DNA of 64,000 nt from Spirosoma sp. 48-14 (GTDB lineage: Bacteria > Bacteroidota > Bacteroidia > Cytophagales > Spirosomataceae): NCBI RefSeq assembly GCF_001898575.1, contig NZ_MKUD01000010.1, positions 1 to 64,000 on the forward strand. The letters are read 5' to 3'. The position numbers and the translations under genes are program-made. How positions within the stretch are numbered: position 1 is the first letter of the stretch; each line of letters begins with the position of its first letter. Below the pieces are notes generated by a model, which was not told where the DNA came from, ran no database searches, and was given only the letters and a program-made list of their open reading frames with translations. Below, in pieces: positions 35,974-44,511 of this stretch.

Positions 35974-38466
35974 GTGAACAAATTGAATTCTGAACATAAA
36001 TTGCCCTTTTTGCAGGGTGGGGGAGAAATGGGGGCACTCACCCGAACGTATAATTGGCACCAAACATCCATAGATACCCCTGATCGGTGGCCCCGTAGCT
36101 TGCGTACGACCCTGGGTATTGTATTGCATTCGGCATTTCCTATGTTTCTTTTCTGGGGTGACGAACACATTTGTTTCTACAATGATGCTTATCGACCCAG
36201 CCTTGGGCATGAAGGAAAACACCCGGCGTTGGGGAAACGGGGCCAAGAGGTTTGGAGCGAAATCTGGTCCTTTATCGGCCCGTTGATCGACAAGGTGATG
36301 ACAACTGGCGATGCGGTTTGGTATGAAGATCAACTGGTTCCATTCTACCGCGATGGGAAACTCGAAGATACTTACTGGACATTTAGTTATAGCCCGGTGT
36401 ATGGTGAGAATGGCCAGATTGATGGTGTACTTGTAACCTGCACCGAAACTACCGAGAAGGTTCGAACCGTCCAGAAACTCAAAGAAACCAACGACCAGCT
36501 TGCTTTTGCTATTGAGGCCACCGAACTCGGGACCTGGGATCTGGACCCGAGTTCGAATGAGTTTTCGGCCAATGCACGGCTGAAAGAATGGTTTGGATTA
36601 CCTACCGATGGGCCGGTTGATTTACCGTTGGCAACTAGTGTTGTTGCCGAAAAAGATCGACAGAACGTTGAAAAAGCCATTCAGTGGGCCTTGCAGTATG
36701 AATCAGGAGGGCACTACGATATTGATTATACGCTGGTCCATCCCCTTACGAACGAAGAACGGATCGTGCGGGCAAAAGGTAAGGCCTGGTTTACTCCCGA
36801 TCATATACCATATCGGTTCAACGGCACCCTTCAGGATATAACGGATCGTAAAAAAGCGGAGCAGGAAGTAGCCGCCAGTGCGCAGGCGTTACGGAGTATC
36901 ATCGAAAGCGCCCCTTTTCCGATCGGTATTTATGTAGGGCCGCACATGCAGATTCAGTTTGCCAATTCTGCTATTATTACCGTTTGGGGAAAGGGCTCTG
37001 ATGTAGTGGGGAAGCGTTACGCCGACCTATTGCCCGAATTGAAAAGCCAGGGAATATATGCTCAGCTTGACCGTGTTTACGAAACAGGTATTCCGTTTCA
37101 CGCCCGATATCAGCGTGTCGATCTGGAAGTAGATGGCAAGCTGCAACCATTTTATTTCAACTACAGTTTTACGCCACTGTACGATACCGAAGGTAACATC
37201 TACGGCGTTATGAATACAGCCGCCGAGGTGACGGATTTGGTTGAGGCCAAGCAACAGTTAGAGGATGCAGAAGCCACCTTGCTTGGAGCAATTGAGTTGG
37301 CAGAGCTGGCTACCTGGCGTATGGATATAGCTACCCGGACGTTTTCGTACTCCGAACGGTTTATGGATTGGCTTGGCTTCTCCGATAGCACAAAAACGCA
37401 GGATGCGGCTTATAATCCATTGCCTGCCAGTTACCAGCAGCAGGTTGTTGAAGCCATTGAGGCTGCTATCCAGCCCGGCTCATCCGGCTTCTACGAAAAT
37501 GAACACCCAATCGTCAACCAGCTTACCGGACAGGTTCGAATTATACACGCACAGGGCCGTGTTTTTTACGATCCCGATGGAAGACCGTCTATACTGAGTG
37601 GCACAGCGCAAGACATTACCCAGCAACGGGAAGTTCGGATTACGCTAGAGCGGCAGGTGCAGGAACGTACGGAGGAACTGGAATCGACGAATGAAGAGTT
37701 AACGGCCATCAATGAAGAGCTTACTGAAGCAAACCAGCTTTTGATTCGTTCGAACGACAACCTGCAACAGTTTGCGTATGTGGCCAGCCATGATTTACAG
37801 GAGCCGCTTCGTAAAATTCAGCAGTTCAGTACCCTTCTCAAACAGGAATATACTACGTCACTGGATGATAAAGGGAAAGACTTTCTGGATCGGTTAACGT
37901 CGGCAAGTTCGCGGATGTCGATGCTCATCAAAGACCTACTCACTTTCTCCCGTATTTCGACCCAGCAGGTAGCCCATAGGCGGGTCGATTTGAACGATGT
38001 AGTTCGTGAAGTTCTGGAAAATCTGTCGATTGCCATCGATGAATCAAAAGCAGTTATCCAGATTGATCCATTACCCATCCTGGATGGAGATTCCTTACAA
38101 CTAGGACAACTATTTCAGAACTTACTATCCAATGCGATTAAGTTTCATCAGCCAGGTATTAAGCCTGTTGTTCAGATACGAGTCAGTCAGCTACTAGCCA
38201 GAGATTTACCACTTTCGCTACCTATACTGCGGCAATCAAAATCCTATTATTGCCTCGATATAGCTGATAATGGGATTGGGTTTGACGAGAAATACAGGGA
38301 TCGGATTTTTCAGGTCTTTCAGCGATTGCACACTAAGCGAGAGTTTGCCGGTACAGGAATAGGACTGGCCATTTGCCAGAAAGTGGCTACTAATCATGGG
38401 GGGGCTATTACAGCCATGAGCGAGCCAAACCACGGTGCTATATTTAGCGTCTATCTGCCGGTGTAA
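35974..38466 (+). CDS. Multi-PAS sensor histidine kinase
   Basis: An 830-residue probably cytoplasmic signalling kinase without clear membrane helices. The start GTG (35974) gives MNKLNSEHKLPFLQGG before the usual family opening GGGEMGALTRTYNWHQTSID and WPRSLRTTLGIVLHSAFPMF. Four PAS/PAC-type domains follow, at about 30-160, 165-290, 300-420 and 430-550, each ending in a PAC-like segment (GTLQDITDRKKAE, GTAQDITQQREV). A coiled coil (about 552-600) precedes the DHp helix with phosphoacceptor His in YVASHDLQEPLRKIQQF (His about 606). The ATPase has N box NLLSNAIKFHQ (about 716), G1 DNGIGFD (about 764) and G2 GTGIGLAICQ (about 793). All are intact. No response regulator is adjacent; the signal is unknown. 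Confidence 0.92.
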   Translation: MNKLNSEHKLPFLQGGGEMGALTRTYNWHQTSIDTPDRWPRSLRTTLGIVLHSAFPMFLFWGDEHICFYNDAYRPSLGHEGKHPALGKRGQEVWSEIWSFIGPLIDKVMTTGDAVWYEDQLVPFYRDGKLEDTYWTFSYSPVYGENGQIDGVLVTCTETTEKVRTVQKLKETNDQLAFAIEATELGTWDLDPSSNEFSANARLKEWFGLPTDGPVDLPLATSVVAEKDRQNVEKAIQWALQYESGGHYDIDYTLVHPLTNEERIVRAKGKAWFTPDHIPYRFNGTLQDITDRKKAEQEVAASAQALRSIIESAPFPIGIYVGPHMQIQFANSAIITVWGKGSDVVGKRYADLLPELKSQGIYAQLDRVYETGIPFHARYQRVDLEVDGKLQPFYFNYSFTPLYDTEGNIYGVMNTAAEVTDLVEAKQQLEDAEATLLGAIELAELATWRMDIATRTFSYSERFMDWLGFSDSTKTQDAAYNPLPASYQQQVVEAIEAAIQPGSSGFYENEHPIVNQLTGQVRIIHAQGRVFYDPDGRPSILSGTAQDITQQREVRITLERQVQERTEELESTNEELTAINEELTEANQLLIRSNDNLQQFAYVASHDLQEPLRKIQQFSTLLKQEYTTSLDDKGKDFLDRLTSASSRMSMLIKDLLTFSRISTQQVAHRRVDLNDVVREVLENLSIAIDESKAVIQIDPLPILDGDSLQLGQLFQNLLSNAIKFHQPGIKPVVQIRVSQLLARDLPLSLPILRQSKSYYCLDIADNGIGFDEKYRDRIFQVFQRLHTKREFAGTGIGLAICQKVATNHGGAITAMSEPNHGAIFSVYLPV

Positions 38467-38882
38467 GTTAATTCAGTATTGCAGGTTTTTTCAACATATA
38501 GGGAGGTCTGTCGAAATACAGATAAATAAATGCCTGTTATCATCTGCTCTTTGGATAGGCGGCCACTCATCCATCTGATAGTTTCAGGATTCGCCTGGAG
38601 GTATGGAAGGAGATTGTGCACAAAAAACGCTGACCTCATGGCGAGCCCAGCGTTTAAATCTAACCCATAAGAGCTTGCTAGCTATAGAACCAATAGTTTG
38701 CAATCGGGGCCATTTTAGGGAATAATTGTCTCAATCGTTAACTTATTGATTGGACGGCAATCTCTAAATTACCCTTTTCGACTACCTATGAAACGAAACA
38801 GGATGATTAGTAAGTGGTTGAGGTGAGCCAGTATGTCTGACAAAAAAATATAAGCCAAACTTATCGATGGGCTATTGAGACG
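38467..38882. other. Intergenic region with a weak hairpin
   Basis: About 415 bases between the convergent histidine kinase and YiaA-like genes. An 8-bp stem AAACGCTG (38625-38632) / CAGCGTTT (38648-38655) with a 15-base loop, preceded by A6, could be a poor terminator for the minus-strand gene or remnant of one. A 62-codon minus-strand ORF entering the kinase gene is not convincing. Confidence 0.35.
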
Positions 38883-39269
38883 CTAGGCCGATTGACCATC
38901 GCGCGTGTTTTTTTGTACAGCTATGGCGCCAAACAACGCGAGCAGAAAAGCAAAGGCATAGAACCCTTTCTCGCTGGGTAAGAGGGTGGCGTTCCAAAGA
39001 CCGACGGTCAGAAGCACGATGGCTAAAATTGTAGAAAACCAGCTCAATCCATAGTATATATCTGTTACGGGCAGCCCTTCCAGCCGATCTCGTACACTCT
39101 TCTGTACGGATACGACAGAGAATAGACCGTACATCAGCACGGTGAAGTAAAATCCTTTTTCATTGAGCAGCATGTCGGAACGCCAGAGGCCGATTAAGAA
39201 ACCAAACATACCGGCACCCAGCGCCATCCAGGAAGCGCCAACAAAGGCCATCGAGGGTTTTTGAGTCAT
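38883..39269 (-). CDS. yiaA: YiaA-like inner-membrane protein
   Basis: A 128-residue inner-membrane protein with two copies of the YiaAB two-helix domain, i.e. four transmembrane helices. Each copy has the characteristic pattern: FGFLIGLWRSDMLLNEKGFY followed by FTVLMYGLFSVVSVQKSVRD, and VGLWNATLLPSEKGFYAFAF followed by LFGAIAVQKNTRDG. Length and duplication match YiaA. Function is unknown in the family. It is monocistronic, and its stop faces the histidine kinase gene. Confidence 0.88.
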   Translation of the reverse strand: MTQKPSMAFVGASWMALGAGMFGFLIGLWRSDMLLNEKGFYFTVLMYGLFSVVSVQKSVRDRLEGLPVTDIYYGLSWFSTILAIVLLTVGLWNATLLPSEKGFYAFAFLLALFGAIAVQKNTRDGQSA

Positions 39270-39689
39270 TTTTGTAGTGATTTAATGGTGAATATTTTGT
39301 AAGGGTATTATTCGCTTAACTGCTTGTAATGGGCTGATTTTTAGGGCTTAGTATGGACAATGGGGCAGGGAGATGTTAGCGGAGTAATCGATCGACAACC
39401 CGTATTCTGTGGCATCAACCACCTTGTTTTACTGGCACAAAATTGTAAAGGGCTGACTACGAAAAATAGAGATAATCAATAGTGGGTAGGAATGAGTTAA
39501 TAAATGACGCTCTCAGCGAATGATTCCCGAAATGGCTGCCAGCAGGATAATCATGAGGGCATTTTTGTAAAATAGTAGAAATGCACGTATTTTTGACGCA
39601 TCTATTGAATGAGTTACAAATAGAACAGTAGGTCGCGATCAGCTTTTAATCTATTTTTCGCATAGTAATGATTCAAGGATTGTAGCAAT
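39270..39689. other. Intergenic region upstream of tRNA-Arg
   Basis: About 420 bases between the YiaA-like gene start and the tRNA. It should contain both promoters. No ORF with coding character, repeat or site was recognised. The sequence just before the tRNA (39580-39680) is A+T-rich. Confidence 0.35.
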
Positions 39690-39763
39690 GGTCCTGTAGC
39701 TCAGTTGGATAGAGCATCTGCCTTCTAAGCAGACGGTCAAGCGTTCGAGTCGCTTCGGGATCA
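39690..39763 (+). tRNA. tRNA-Arg (anticodon TCT)
   Basis: A 74-base cloverleaf: acceptor GGTCCTG/CGGGATC (two G-U pairs), D arm GCTC-AGTTGGATA-GAGC, anticodon arm TCTGC-CTTCTAA-GCAGA with anticodon TCT, variable loop of five, T arm AAGCG-TTCGAGT-CGCTT, and discriminator A. The following bases are CC then T, so the terminal CCA is not fully encoded. It reads AGA codons (Arg). It lies directly beside the end of the prophage region; tRNA genes are frequent phage attachment sites, but no second copy of its 3' end is visible in the window. Confidence 0.95.
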
Positions 39764-39773
39764 CCTCACAGTC

Positions 39774-39808
39774 AGGCAGTTACGCGTCAAAACGTGACTG
39801 CCTTTTTT
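39774..39808 (+). terminator. Rho-independent terminator of tRNA-Arg
   Basis: AGGCAGTTACG (39774-39784) and CGTGACTGCCT (39792-39802) form a stem with a short CGTCAAAA-type loop, followed by a T-run to 39808. It is 11 bases after the tRNA. Confidence 0.8.
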
Positions 39809-39851
39809 CTTGAATGGCCCATGCATTGGCCCGGCTTGGCCGTTTTTGAGC

Positions 39852-39883
39852 AAAAATAAATCCGCCAGTACATCACCAGCGGA
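39852..39883 (-). terminator. Probable terminator of the prophage late operon
   Basis: On the minus strand a TCCGC / GCGGA stem (39861-39883, inner bases partly paired) is followed by TTTATTTTTG. It lies about 35 bases after the stop of the last tail gene and faces the tRNA terminator, giving back-to-back insulation. Confidence 0.5.
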
Positions 39884-39918
39884 CTATTTTAACCTTCCTG
39901 TTTTTTTAAACCAAATTC

Positions 39919-40785
39919 TTAGGCCCCAGCCGCCCGGCTGATGGTCATTGAGCGCGGATTGTACCAGACGCCACTCACGTACTCGAAGGTAATCAGGTTA
40001 TCGCCCTGTTGTAAACTGATCGTGCCCGTAATGGTGCGCGTGCCGCCGTCGGCTACCTCGGTGTTGAAGGTGATTTGCCGAACGCCATTGACCTTGATAC
40101 CTCCCTGACCCGGTGAACCCTGATTGCTCTGGTAGGTAAAGGAGAAGTTGTAGTCCGATGCCGTTTTGGGGGCATTAGTAAACGGCATGTCTTCAGTGGT
40201 AGCCGGATTGGTCGGACTCTCGTAGGAATGCACGTAAAAATTGGCAATGCCCTGCTTGGTCTGGGAGTAGGCTGGATACGACGTAGCTGCGTTGACCACG
40301 GAGGAATAGCCCGATGTTGCCGAACCCGACGTAGCCCGAACCCGGTAAAAATAGGTCGAACCAGTGGTTAGGCCCGTATCCGAGTACAGCGCCGTGGTCG
40401 GCGTTCCGATCTGGGTCCAGCCCGAAGAGCCGTTGCTGCTCCGCTCGATCTGATACCCACTTGCCCCTGATACCGCGTTCCAGGTAATGTTGATACTGGT
40501 CCCGGATGCGGTGGCCGCTGAGACGTTGGTGGGAGCCGATAGGGCAGGAGCTGCCGGTTTAGTCGTCGGTGGTACCGTATTGGCTGGAATCACGGCCCCG
40601 TTATCCTCCACCACGAGCGGGAATGGATAGGTGCCCGCTTTGATGGCAGCGGCCATGGCCGCGTTGCCCTGAGTGGTTAGTGGAAAACCGTTAGTTCCGG
40701 TTTCGCGGGTGGTGCGAACTGTATAAGCTACCGGTCCGCTGGGTGAGGCTTTGATGCGTATATTATTCTGGGTTCCTTCTGCCAT
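39919..40785 (-). CDS. Fibronectin type III tail protein, last gene of the phage operon
   Basis: A 288-residue phage structural protein. The N-terminal 70 residues (IRIKASPSGPVAYTVRTTRE) look like a small attachment domain. A Pro-rich linker (PANTVPPTTKPAAPALSAP) leads to one fibronectin type III domain at about 82-170 (PTNVSAATASGTSINITWNA, then SGYQIERSSNGS and YFYRVRAT). The C-terminal 110 residues form a beta-sandwich-like module (FNTEVADGGTRTITGTI, LQQGDNLITFEYVSG) resembling carbohydrate-binding modules. The likely role is a distal tail decoration or receptor-binding component that binds surface glycans; this is inferred from domain content and position. 27 bases separate it from the large upstream gene. 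Confidence 0.7.
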   Translation of the reverse strand: MAEGTQNNIRIKASPSGPVAYTVRTTRETGTNGFPLTTQGNAAMAAAIKAGTYPFPLVVEDNGAVIPANTVPPTTKPAAPALSAPTNVSAATASGTSINITWNAVSGASGYQIERSSNGSSGWTQIGTPTTALYSDTGLTTGSTYFYRVRATSGSATSGYSSVVNAATSYPAYSQTKQGIANFYVHSYESPTNPATTEDMPFTNAPKTASDYNFSFTYQSNQGSPGQGGIKVNGVRQITFNTEVADGGTRTITGTISLQQGDNLITFEYVSGVWYNPRSMTISRAAGA

Positions 40786-40812
40786 AGTGGTAAATAAGTA
40801 GGAGGGTTCTTG

Positions 40813-43800
40813 TTAAGGTTCGGGGTCGGTGTTGGCGGTATTGACCCAGGCGATGCTGAACTTAGCGCCCGTTGGTACCGACAAAGCTGTTAATTGCACA
40901 TTTTGTACATTTTCACTCAGCCCCGAAATACCGGCCAGGTTGAACGTAGCCGTTCGCCATGTATTGTCGCAGATCAGCGTAGCCGATGCCTGCTGGCCAT
41001 CGTACTGATTCGGTGACTGCCCCACTGTGCCCGCTTTGAGAATTAGCGAGGTCGGCCAGCCCGAAGCGCCTTTGTAACGGACATAGAGCTTATCGAGTTG
41101 ACTGACTGGAATCGATACTTTCGGCCAGTGAATATCCACGAAACTACCCCCGTTGATGGGACTGATTTCAACCCCGGTATCGGGCGTTGGGAAGCCGGTA
41201 TCGCGTCCATTGCCGTAGTGGAAATAGCCCCGCCCGTTGCGGGCATTGAATTTCCAGCTGAGTTTGTTGCGATTGGTTGGCAAGGCATTCGCCCAGTCCC
41301 GGATCTGCTGCACGGTACCGATGCGGAATTTATGGTTGGTGTAATAGACCCCGTTCCAGTCCCAGATAATGCTCTGGTTTGACACCGAGTAGTTCGCCGG
41401 GTTGTCAAACTCGCCAGAAGCCGTATCGTTGGGGGCATAGCGGAACTGAGACGTTGAATAGCCCCCATCGCGCCAGACGCCCAGGCCCTGACTGCCGATG
41501 TTATTGTCAGGCACGACAGCGTACCAGTTCTCTTTCATCGGCACCGGGGTTTGGTCCCAGTTCGTTAAATAGACCACGTTGCCACTGGCATCCACGTGGG
41601 CGTTGTATTTATACGGTGCGTTGACAATCACGTTCGGATACTCATTCGAGCGGGCTTCGTACGAGGCCTGATCCATGGTCCGGTTATGGGTCATCTTGAC
41701 CCGCACATCACATTCGGCGCCATTGATTTCCACCCACTGCTCTAAAATTACATCGGTGGGTTCATTTCTGACCGCCCAGTTCATCATGACCGATTTGGTA
41801 TAGACCCTATTGCCGCTGCGACCCACCTGGATCACCACGGCCGGATTGTCGAAGGTGTCGCCGATCTGAATCGGGTTGTTGCCCACGCCACCGCCCTCAG
41901 CGCTCGCCCACTGGGCTTGAATCTCCCTGCCATCGGCTTCCACCTGCCGGGTGCGGCCTCCGCGGTAAATGGTCATGCCGGTCCCTCTGCCCCAGTCGTT
42001 CTGGTTAATGATGTTGGGCTGCCCACTCGCCGAGATATGGCCCGGTGCGCCCCCGAAATTCTTCCAGATCTCGACCCGGATAATACCGTTATCCAGCACG
42101 ATCTTATCGCCAATCGGTACGCCCCGGTGCAGCCGGGAATCGTACTCGCTCCAGGTCGGATTGGTCAGAATGGGACTGTAGTCAAACGTATCGAAGCTCG
42201 GCTTGTTAATGGCCACGGTGCCACCACCCGATGAACCGTTATCACCGCCACTTCCCGAGCTGGTATTGGCCGTTCTAGCCGCATAACCGGGCCTGAGCCA
42301 ATCGGTGTTGACGATAGGTAAGACCTCATAGGTTTGTCCAATGTCGGCTTTCTGCACCACGACCTCGAAGACGTGCGCGTAGGGACCAATCAGCTTGACG
42401 CTGAACCGGTTTCCGTTCAGTAGCCCACCGGGCACGCGCAGGACGGCCGTAGTCTCATCGGTAAAGCCCTGTTTCATGCCGCCCACGAATACGACCCGCC
42501 ACGTTGTGCCTTCGTCTTTCCAGCGCAGCATAAAGGCGGGTTTGGGGGTGCCAAACGTGCCCGACGAATACGCATAGGCCTCGGTACCCGAATAGGCTGT
42601 AAACGCGCCGGTTCCATTAATCTGCACCTCGGGATCCTCCACGTAGGTCGAACCTGCCCACCAGCGCTCGAAGCGCTGCATGTCGGCCCGGGCCTGATCG
42701 AGGGCCGTAATGGCGTGCAATTCGTGGTTGAAGACCAGATTTTGGGCAATGGGCAAATTGATCTTCGACACATCGCCCGGTGGGAACAGATACAGCCCCC
42801 AGCCTTTTTCGGCCCCCGCCCGGAGCCGGATCACGCAGTAACGGGAATAGTTATCCCCCGGCGGCTGCCAGACCTTGGGCGCTTCGCCATCACCCGTTAC
42901 GCCGGGTTGCAAATCAGCAAATGGTATCCGGGCGTTGATGACTCGGTAGGAGCCATCGGGCTTGATCAGGGCCGTGGTATCGGTTTCGTACTGCGGCTCG
43001 ATCTGCCGGATGATGGGCCGGGTCCTGCCCTGTCGGTCCCGCATGCGTTTCTCATTTAACTGAATATAGCCTTTCTCATCGGCAACGATGTGACGCGGAA
43101 GCTGCTTGCTCCACAGGTAGGTGTAGTTCTGGGTGGCGGGCACTTTGTCTTCAAAAATGGCCTTGCCATCCACTTCTAAAAAATCCTTACCCATGCGGTA
43201 ATAATAGCCCTGCATCGAGGATTCGTGGTCCCAGATCGAACCCGATATGTTCGTATAGGTGCGACCATTAATCGTTAGTGTCGAACCCGACGCGCCGGAA
43301 ATATGACTGATATTGACTGATCCCTCTATGAAAATGCCGGAATTATTAACAAAATCCAGTCTGGGTTCGCCCTGGTACATCGAGGCCCCAAACACCACTT
43401 CCAGATCCGTTTTAGGCGTAATGCTTTCGGCTGCTTTCTTTTTTAAAGCCTCCATTAAGAGCACAAATCGGTTCTGGGCGCGGGTCAGGGCTTCCGATGC
43501 CCACAGCCCCGAGGTCGTGTTTAAGGTATCGTAAGTGACGGTAGTCCCCGTACTTTCCAGAAAAATGGACTGAGTCTTTTTGGTGTTCCACTCCGCATCG
43601 CTGTACGAACCCCGGCCCCAGCCTAAACTCTTTTCGATGTTTAGAACGACCAGCTTCACGCCCGGGTCAGCCCCGGATCCGCAGGTTGGGATGTGGTTCC
43701 AGATATAATTCTCATAATCAGAATAGATCGCTTCATACACGCCCCGGCCTTCCATGGGTCCATGCAGACCGCTTTCGGTCAGGTATAAAATTCCCTCCCC

Positions 43801-44142
43801 GTAGGTAAGGGCCGCTTTTTCCTGATCGGTCAAGGTCCAGTGATTGAACGCGTTGACGCCGATACGCTTACGCTGCGCCACGGACTTCCCACCCGGATTC
43901 CAGTCCAGAATATAGCGAAAGTTCGGATCGTAATATTTATCGGGCCCAAACTGCTCCGGGTTATAGACCCCTTTCGCTTCAGGCGTATAGGGCAAGCGGA
44001 TCAGGCCCCCTTTCCGGGCAATGGTCACGCCAGGAGGCAGCTCAGAGAGCCGCTGAGTCGAGCCATCGCTATAACAGGCCAGAACGAGGGCCTGACCATT
44101 TAAGACCGACGTGCGGTAGGTTTGTAAGGTAGGTGCGGCCAT
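40813..44142 (-). CDS. Large phage tail protein, probable receptor-binding/glycan-active
   Basis: A 1109-residue protein with two halves joined by a Gly/Ser linker near residues 620-640 (NTSSGSGGDNGSSGGGTV). The first half opens with APTLQTYRTSVLNGQALVLA and has a polar mixed region (LDWNPGGKSVAQRKRIGVNA, LTYGEGILYLTESG). The second half (GDKIVLDNGIIRVEIWKNFG onward) reads like a large beta-sandwich of the type seen in glycan-active enzymes, followed near the C-terminus by a jelly-roll-like domain (LSWKFNARNGRGYFHYGNGR, LYVRYKGASGWPTSLIL). No catalytic signature is recognised. Placed between hub-like genes and the FN3 protein, it is best read as a tail fibre or tailspike; the function is inferred. 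Confidence 0.6.
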   Translation of the reverse strand: MAAPTLQTYRTSVLNGQALVLACYSDGSTQRLSELPPGVTIARKGGLIRLPYTPEAKGVYNPEQFGPDKYYDPNFRYILDWNPGGKSVAQRKRIGVNAFNHWTLTDQEKAALTYGEGILYLTESGLHGPMEGRGVYEAIYSDYENYIWNHIPTCGSGADPGVKLVVLNIEKSLGWGRGSYSDAEWNTKKTQSIFLESTGTTVTYDTLNTTSGLWASEALTRAQNRFVLLMEALKKKAAESITPKTDLEVVFGASMYQGEPRLDFVNNSGIFIEGSVNISHISGASGSTLTINGRTYTNISGSIWDHESSMQGYYYRMGKDFLEVDGKAIFEDKVPATQNYTYLWSKQLPRHIVADEKGYIQLNEKRMRDRQGRTRPIIRQIEPQYETDTTALIKPDGSYRVINARIPFADLQPGVTGDGEAPKVWQPPGDNYSRYCVIRLRAGAEKGWGLYLFPPGDVSKINLPIAQNLVFNHELHAITALDQARADMQRFERWWAGSTYVEDPEVQINGTGAFTAYSGTEAYAYSSGTFGTPKPAFMLRWKDEGTTWRVVFVGGMKQGFTDETTAVLRVPGGLLNGNRFSVKLIGPYAHVFEVVVQKADIGQTYEVLPIVNTDWLRPGYAARTANTSSGSGGDNGSSGGGTVAINKPSFDTFDYSPILTNPTWSEYDSRLHRGVPIGDKIVLDNGIIRVEIWKNFGGAPGHISASGQPNIINQNDWGRGTGMTIYRGGRTRQVEADGREIQAQWASAEGGGVGNNPIQIGDTFDNPAVVIQVGRSGNRVYTKSVMMNWAVRNEPTDVILEQWVEINGAECDVRVKMTHNRTMDQASYEARSNEYPNVIVNAPYKYNAHVDASGNVVYLTNWDQTPVPMKENWYAVVPDNNIGSQGLGVWRDGGYSTSQFRYAPNDTASGEFDNPANYSVSNQSIIWDWNGVYYTNHKFRIGTVQQIRDWANALPTNRNKLSWKFNARNGRGYFHYGNGRDTGFPTPDTGVEISPINGGSFVDIHWPKVSIPVSQLDKLYVRYKGASGWPTSLILKAGTVGQSPNQYDGQQASATLICDNTWRTATFNLAGISGLSENVQNVQLTALSVPTGAKFSIAWVNTANTDPEP

Positions 44143-44145
44143 ATC

Positions 44146-44511
44146 TTAGGGATTAAAGTATTGTACATTGGACTCACTGGAAATATCCAGCGTCGATAAG
44201 TCGCTGCCATCGGGCCCGGTCTGATCTGGCACAAAATCACTGCTGTCGATCAGCACGGTCAGGCCCAGCGTGGGGCCGCAGCTGCTAATAACCCAGTGAG
44301 TACCCGAGGCCGCTTGTGGCATGGAGATGGTCAGCTGGGTATCGAAATTAAGCCCGGCCGAGGCCGTCTGAAACGCCGTTACATCCCCCGTACAGGCATC
44401 GCCTTCAGCTCTGAGCCAGTACTGCGGGGGCGCATCGGTCACTACGCCGTCGGGGGAAGTAATGCGCTTAGTCGCTTTGATAATCGTTCGTCCGGTTGTT
44501 GCCATGGTCAT
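44146..44511 (-). CDS. Small phage tail protein with LIDSSDF motif
   Basis: A 121-residue protein. The start at ATG 44511 overlaps the upstream stop by four bases (ATGA); an in-frame start at 44625 would lie inside the upstream gene and is rejected. The sequence has TTGRTIIKATKRITSPDGVV, a Cys pair (GDACTGD, SSCGPTL) and LTVLIDSSDFVPDQTGPDGS near the C-terminus. The last motif also occurs in the upstream gene (LTILIDSADFAPSGTG), suggesting a shared docking element or duplication. Length and position fit an accessory tail-tip protein. Function is unknown. Confidence 0.6.
   Translation of the reverse strand: MTMATTGRTIIKATKRITSPDGVVTDAPPQYWLRAEGDACTGDVTAFQTASAGLNFDTQLTISMPQAASGTHWVISSCGPTLGLTVLIDSSDFVPDQTGPDGSDLSTLDISSESNVQYFNP

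Noticed and set aside
38451-38639. 62-codon minus-strand ORF at the end of the histidine kinase
   Set aside because: Overlaps the kinase 3' end, no signal, no recognisable motif.
40898-44103. Plus-strand ORFs within the large tail protein gene
   Set aside because: Short, overlapping the coding minus strand in G+C-rich DNA, and without known motifs or start signals.
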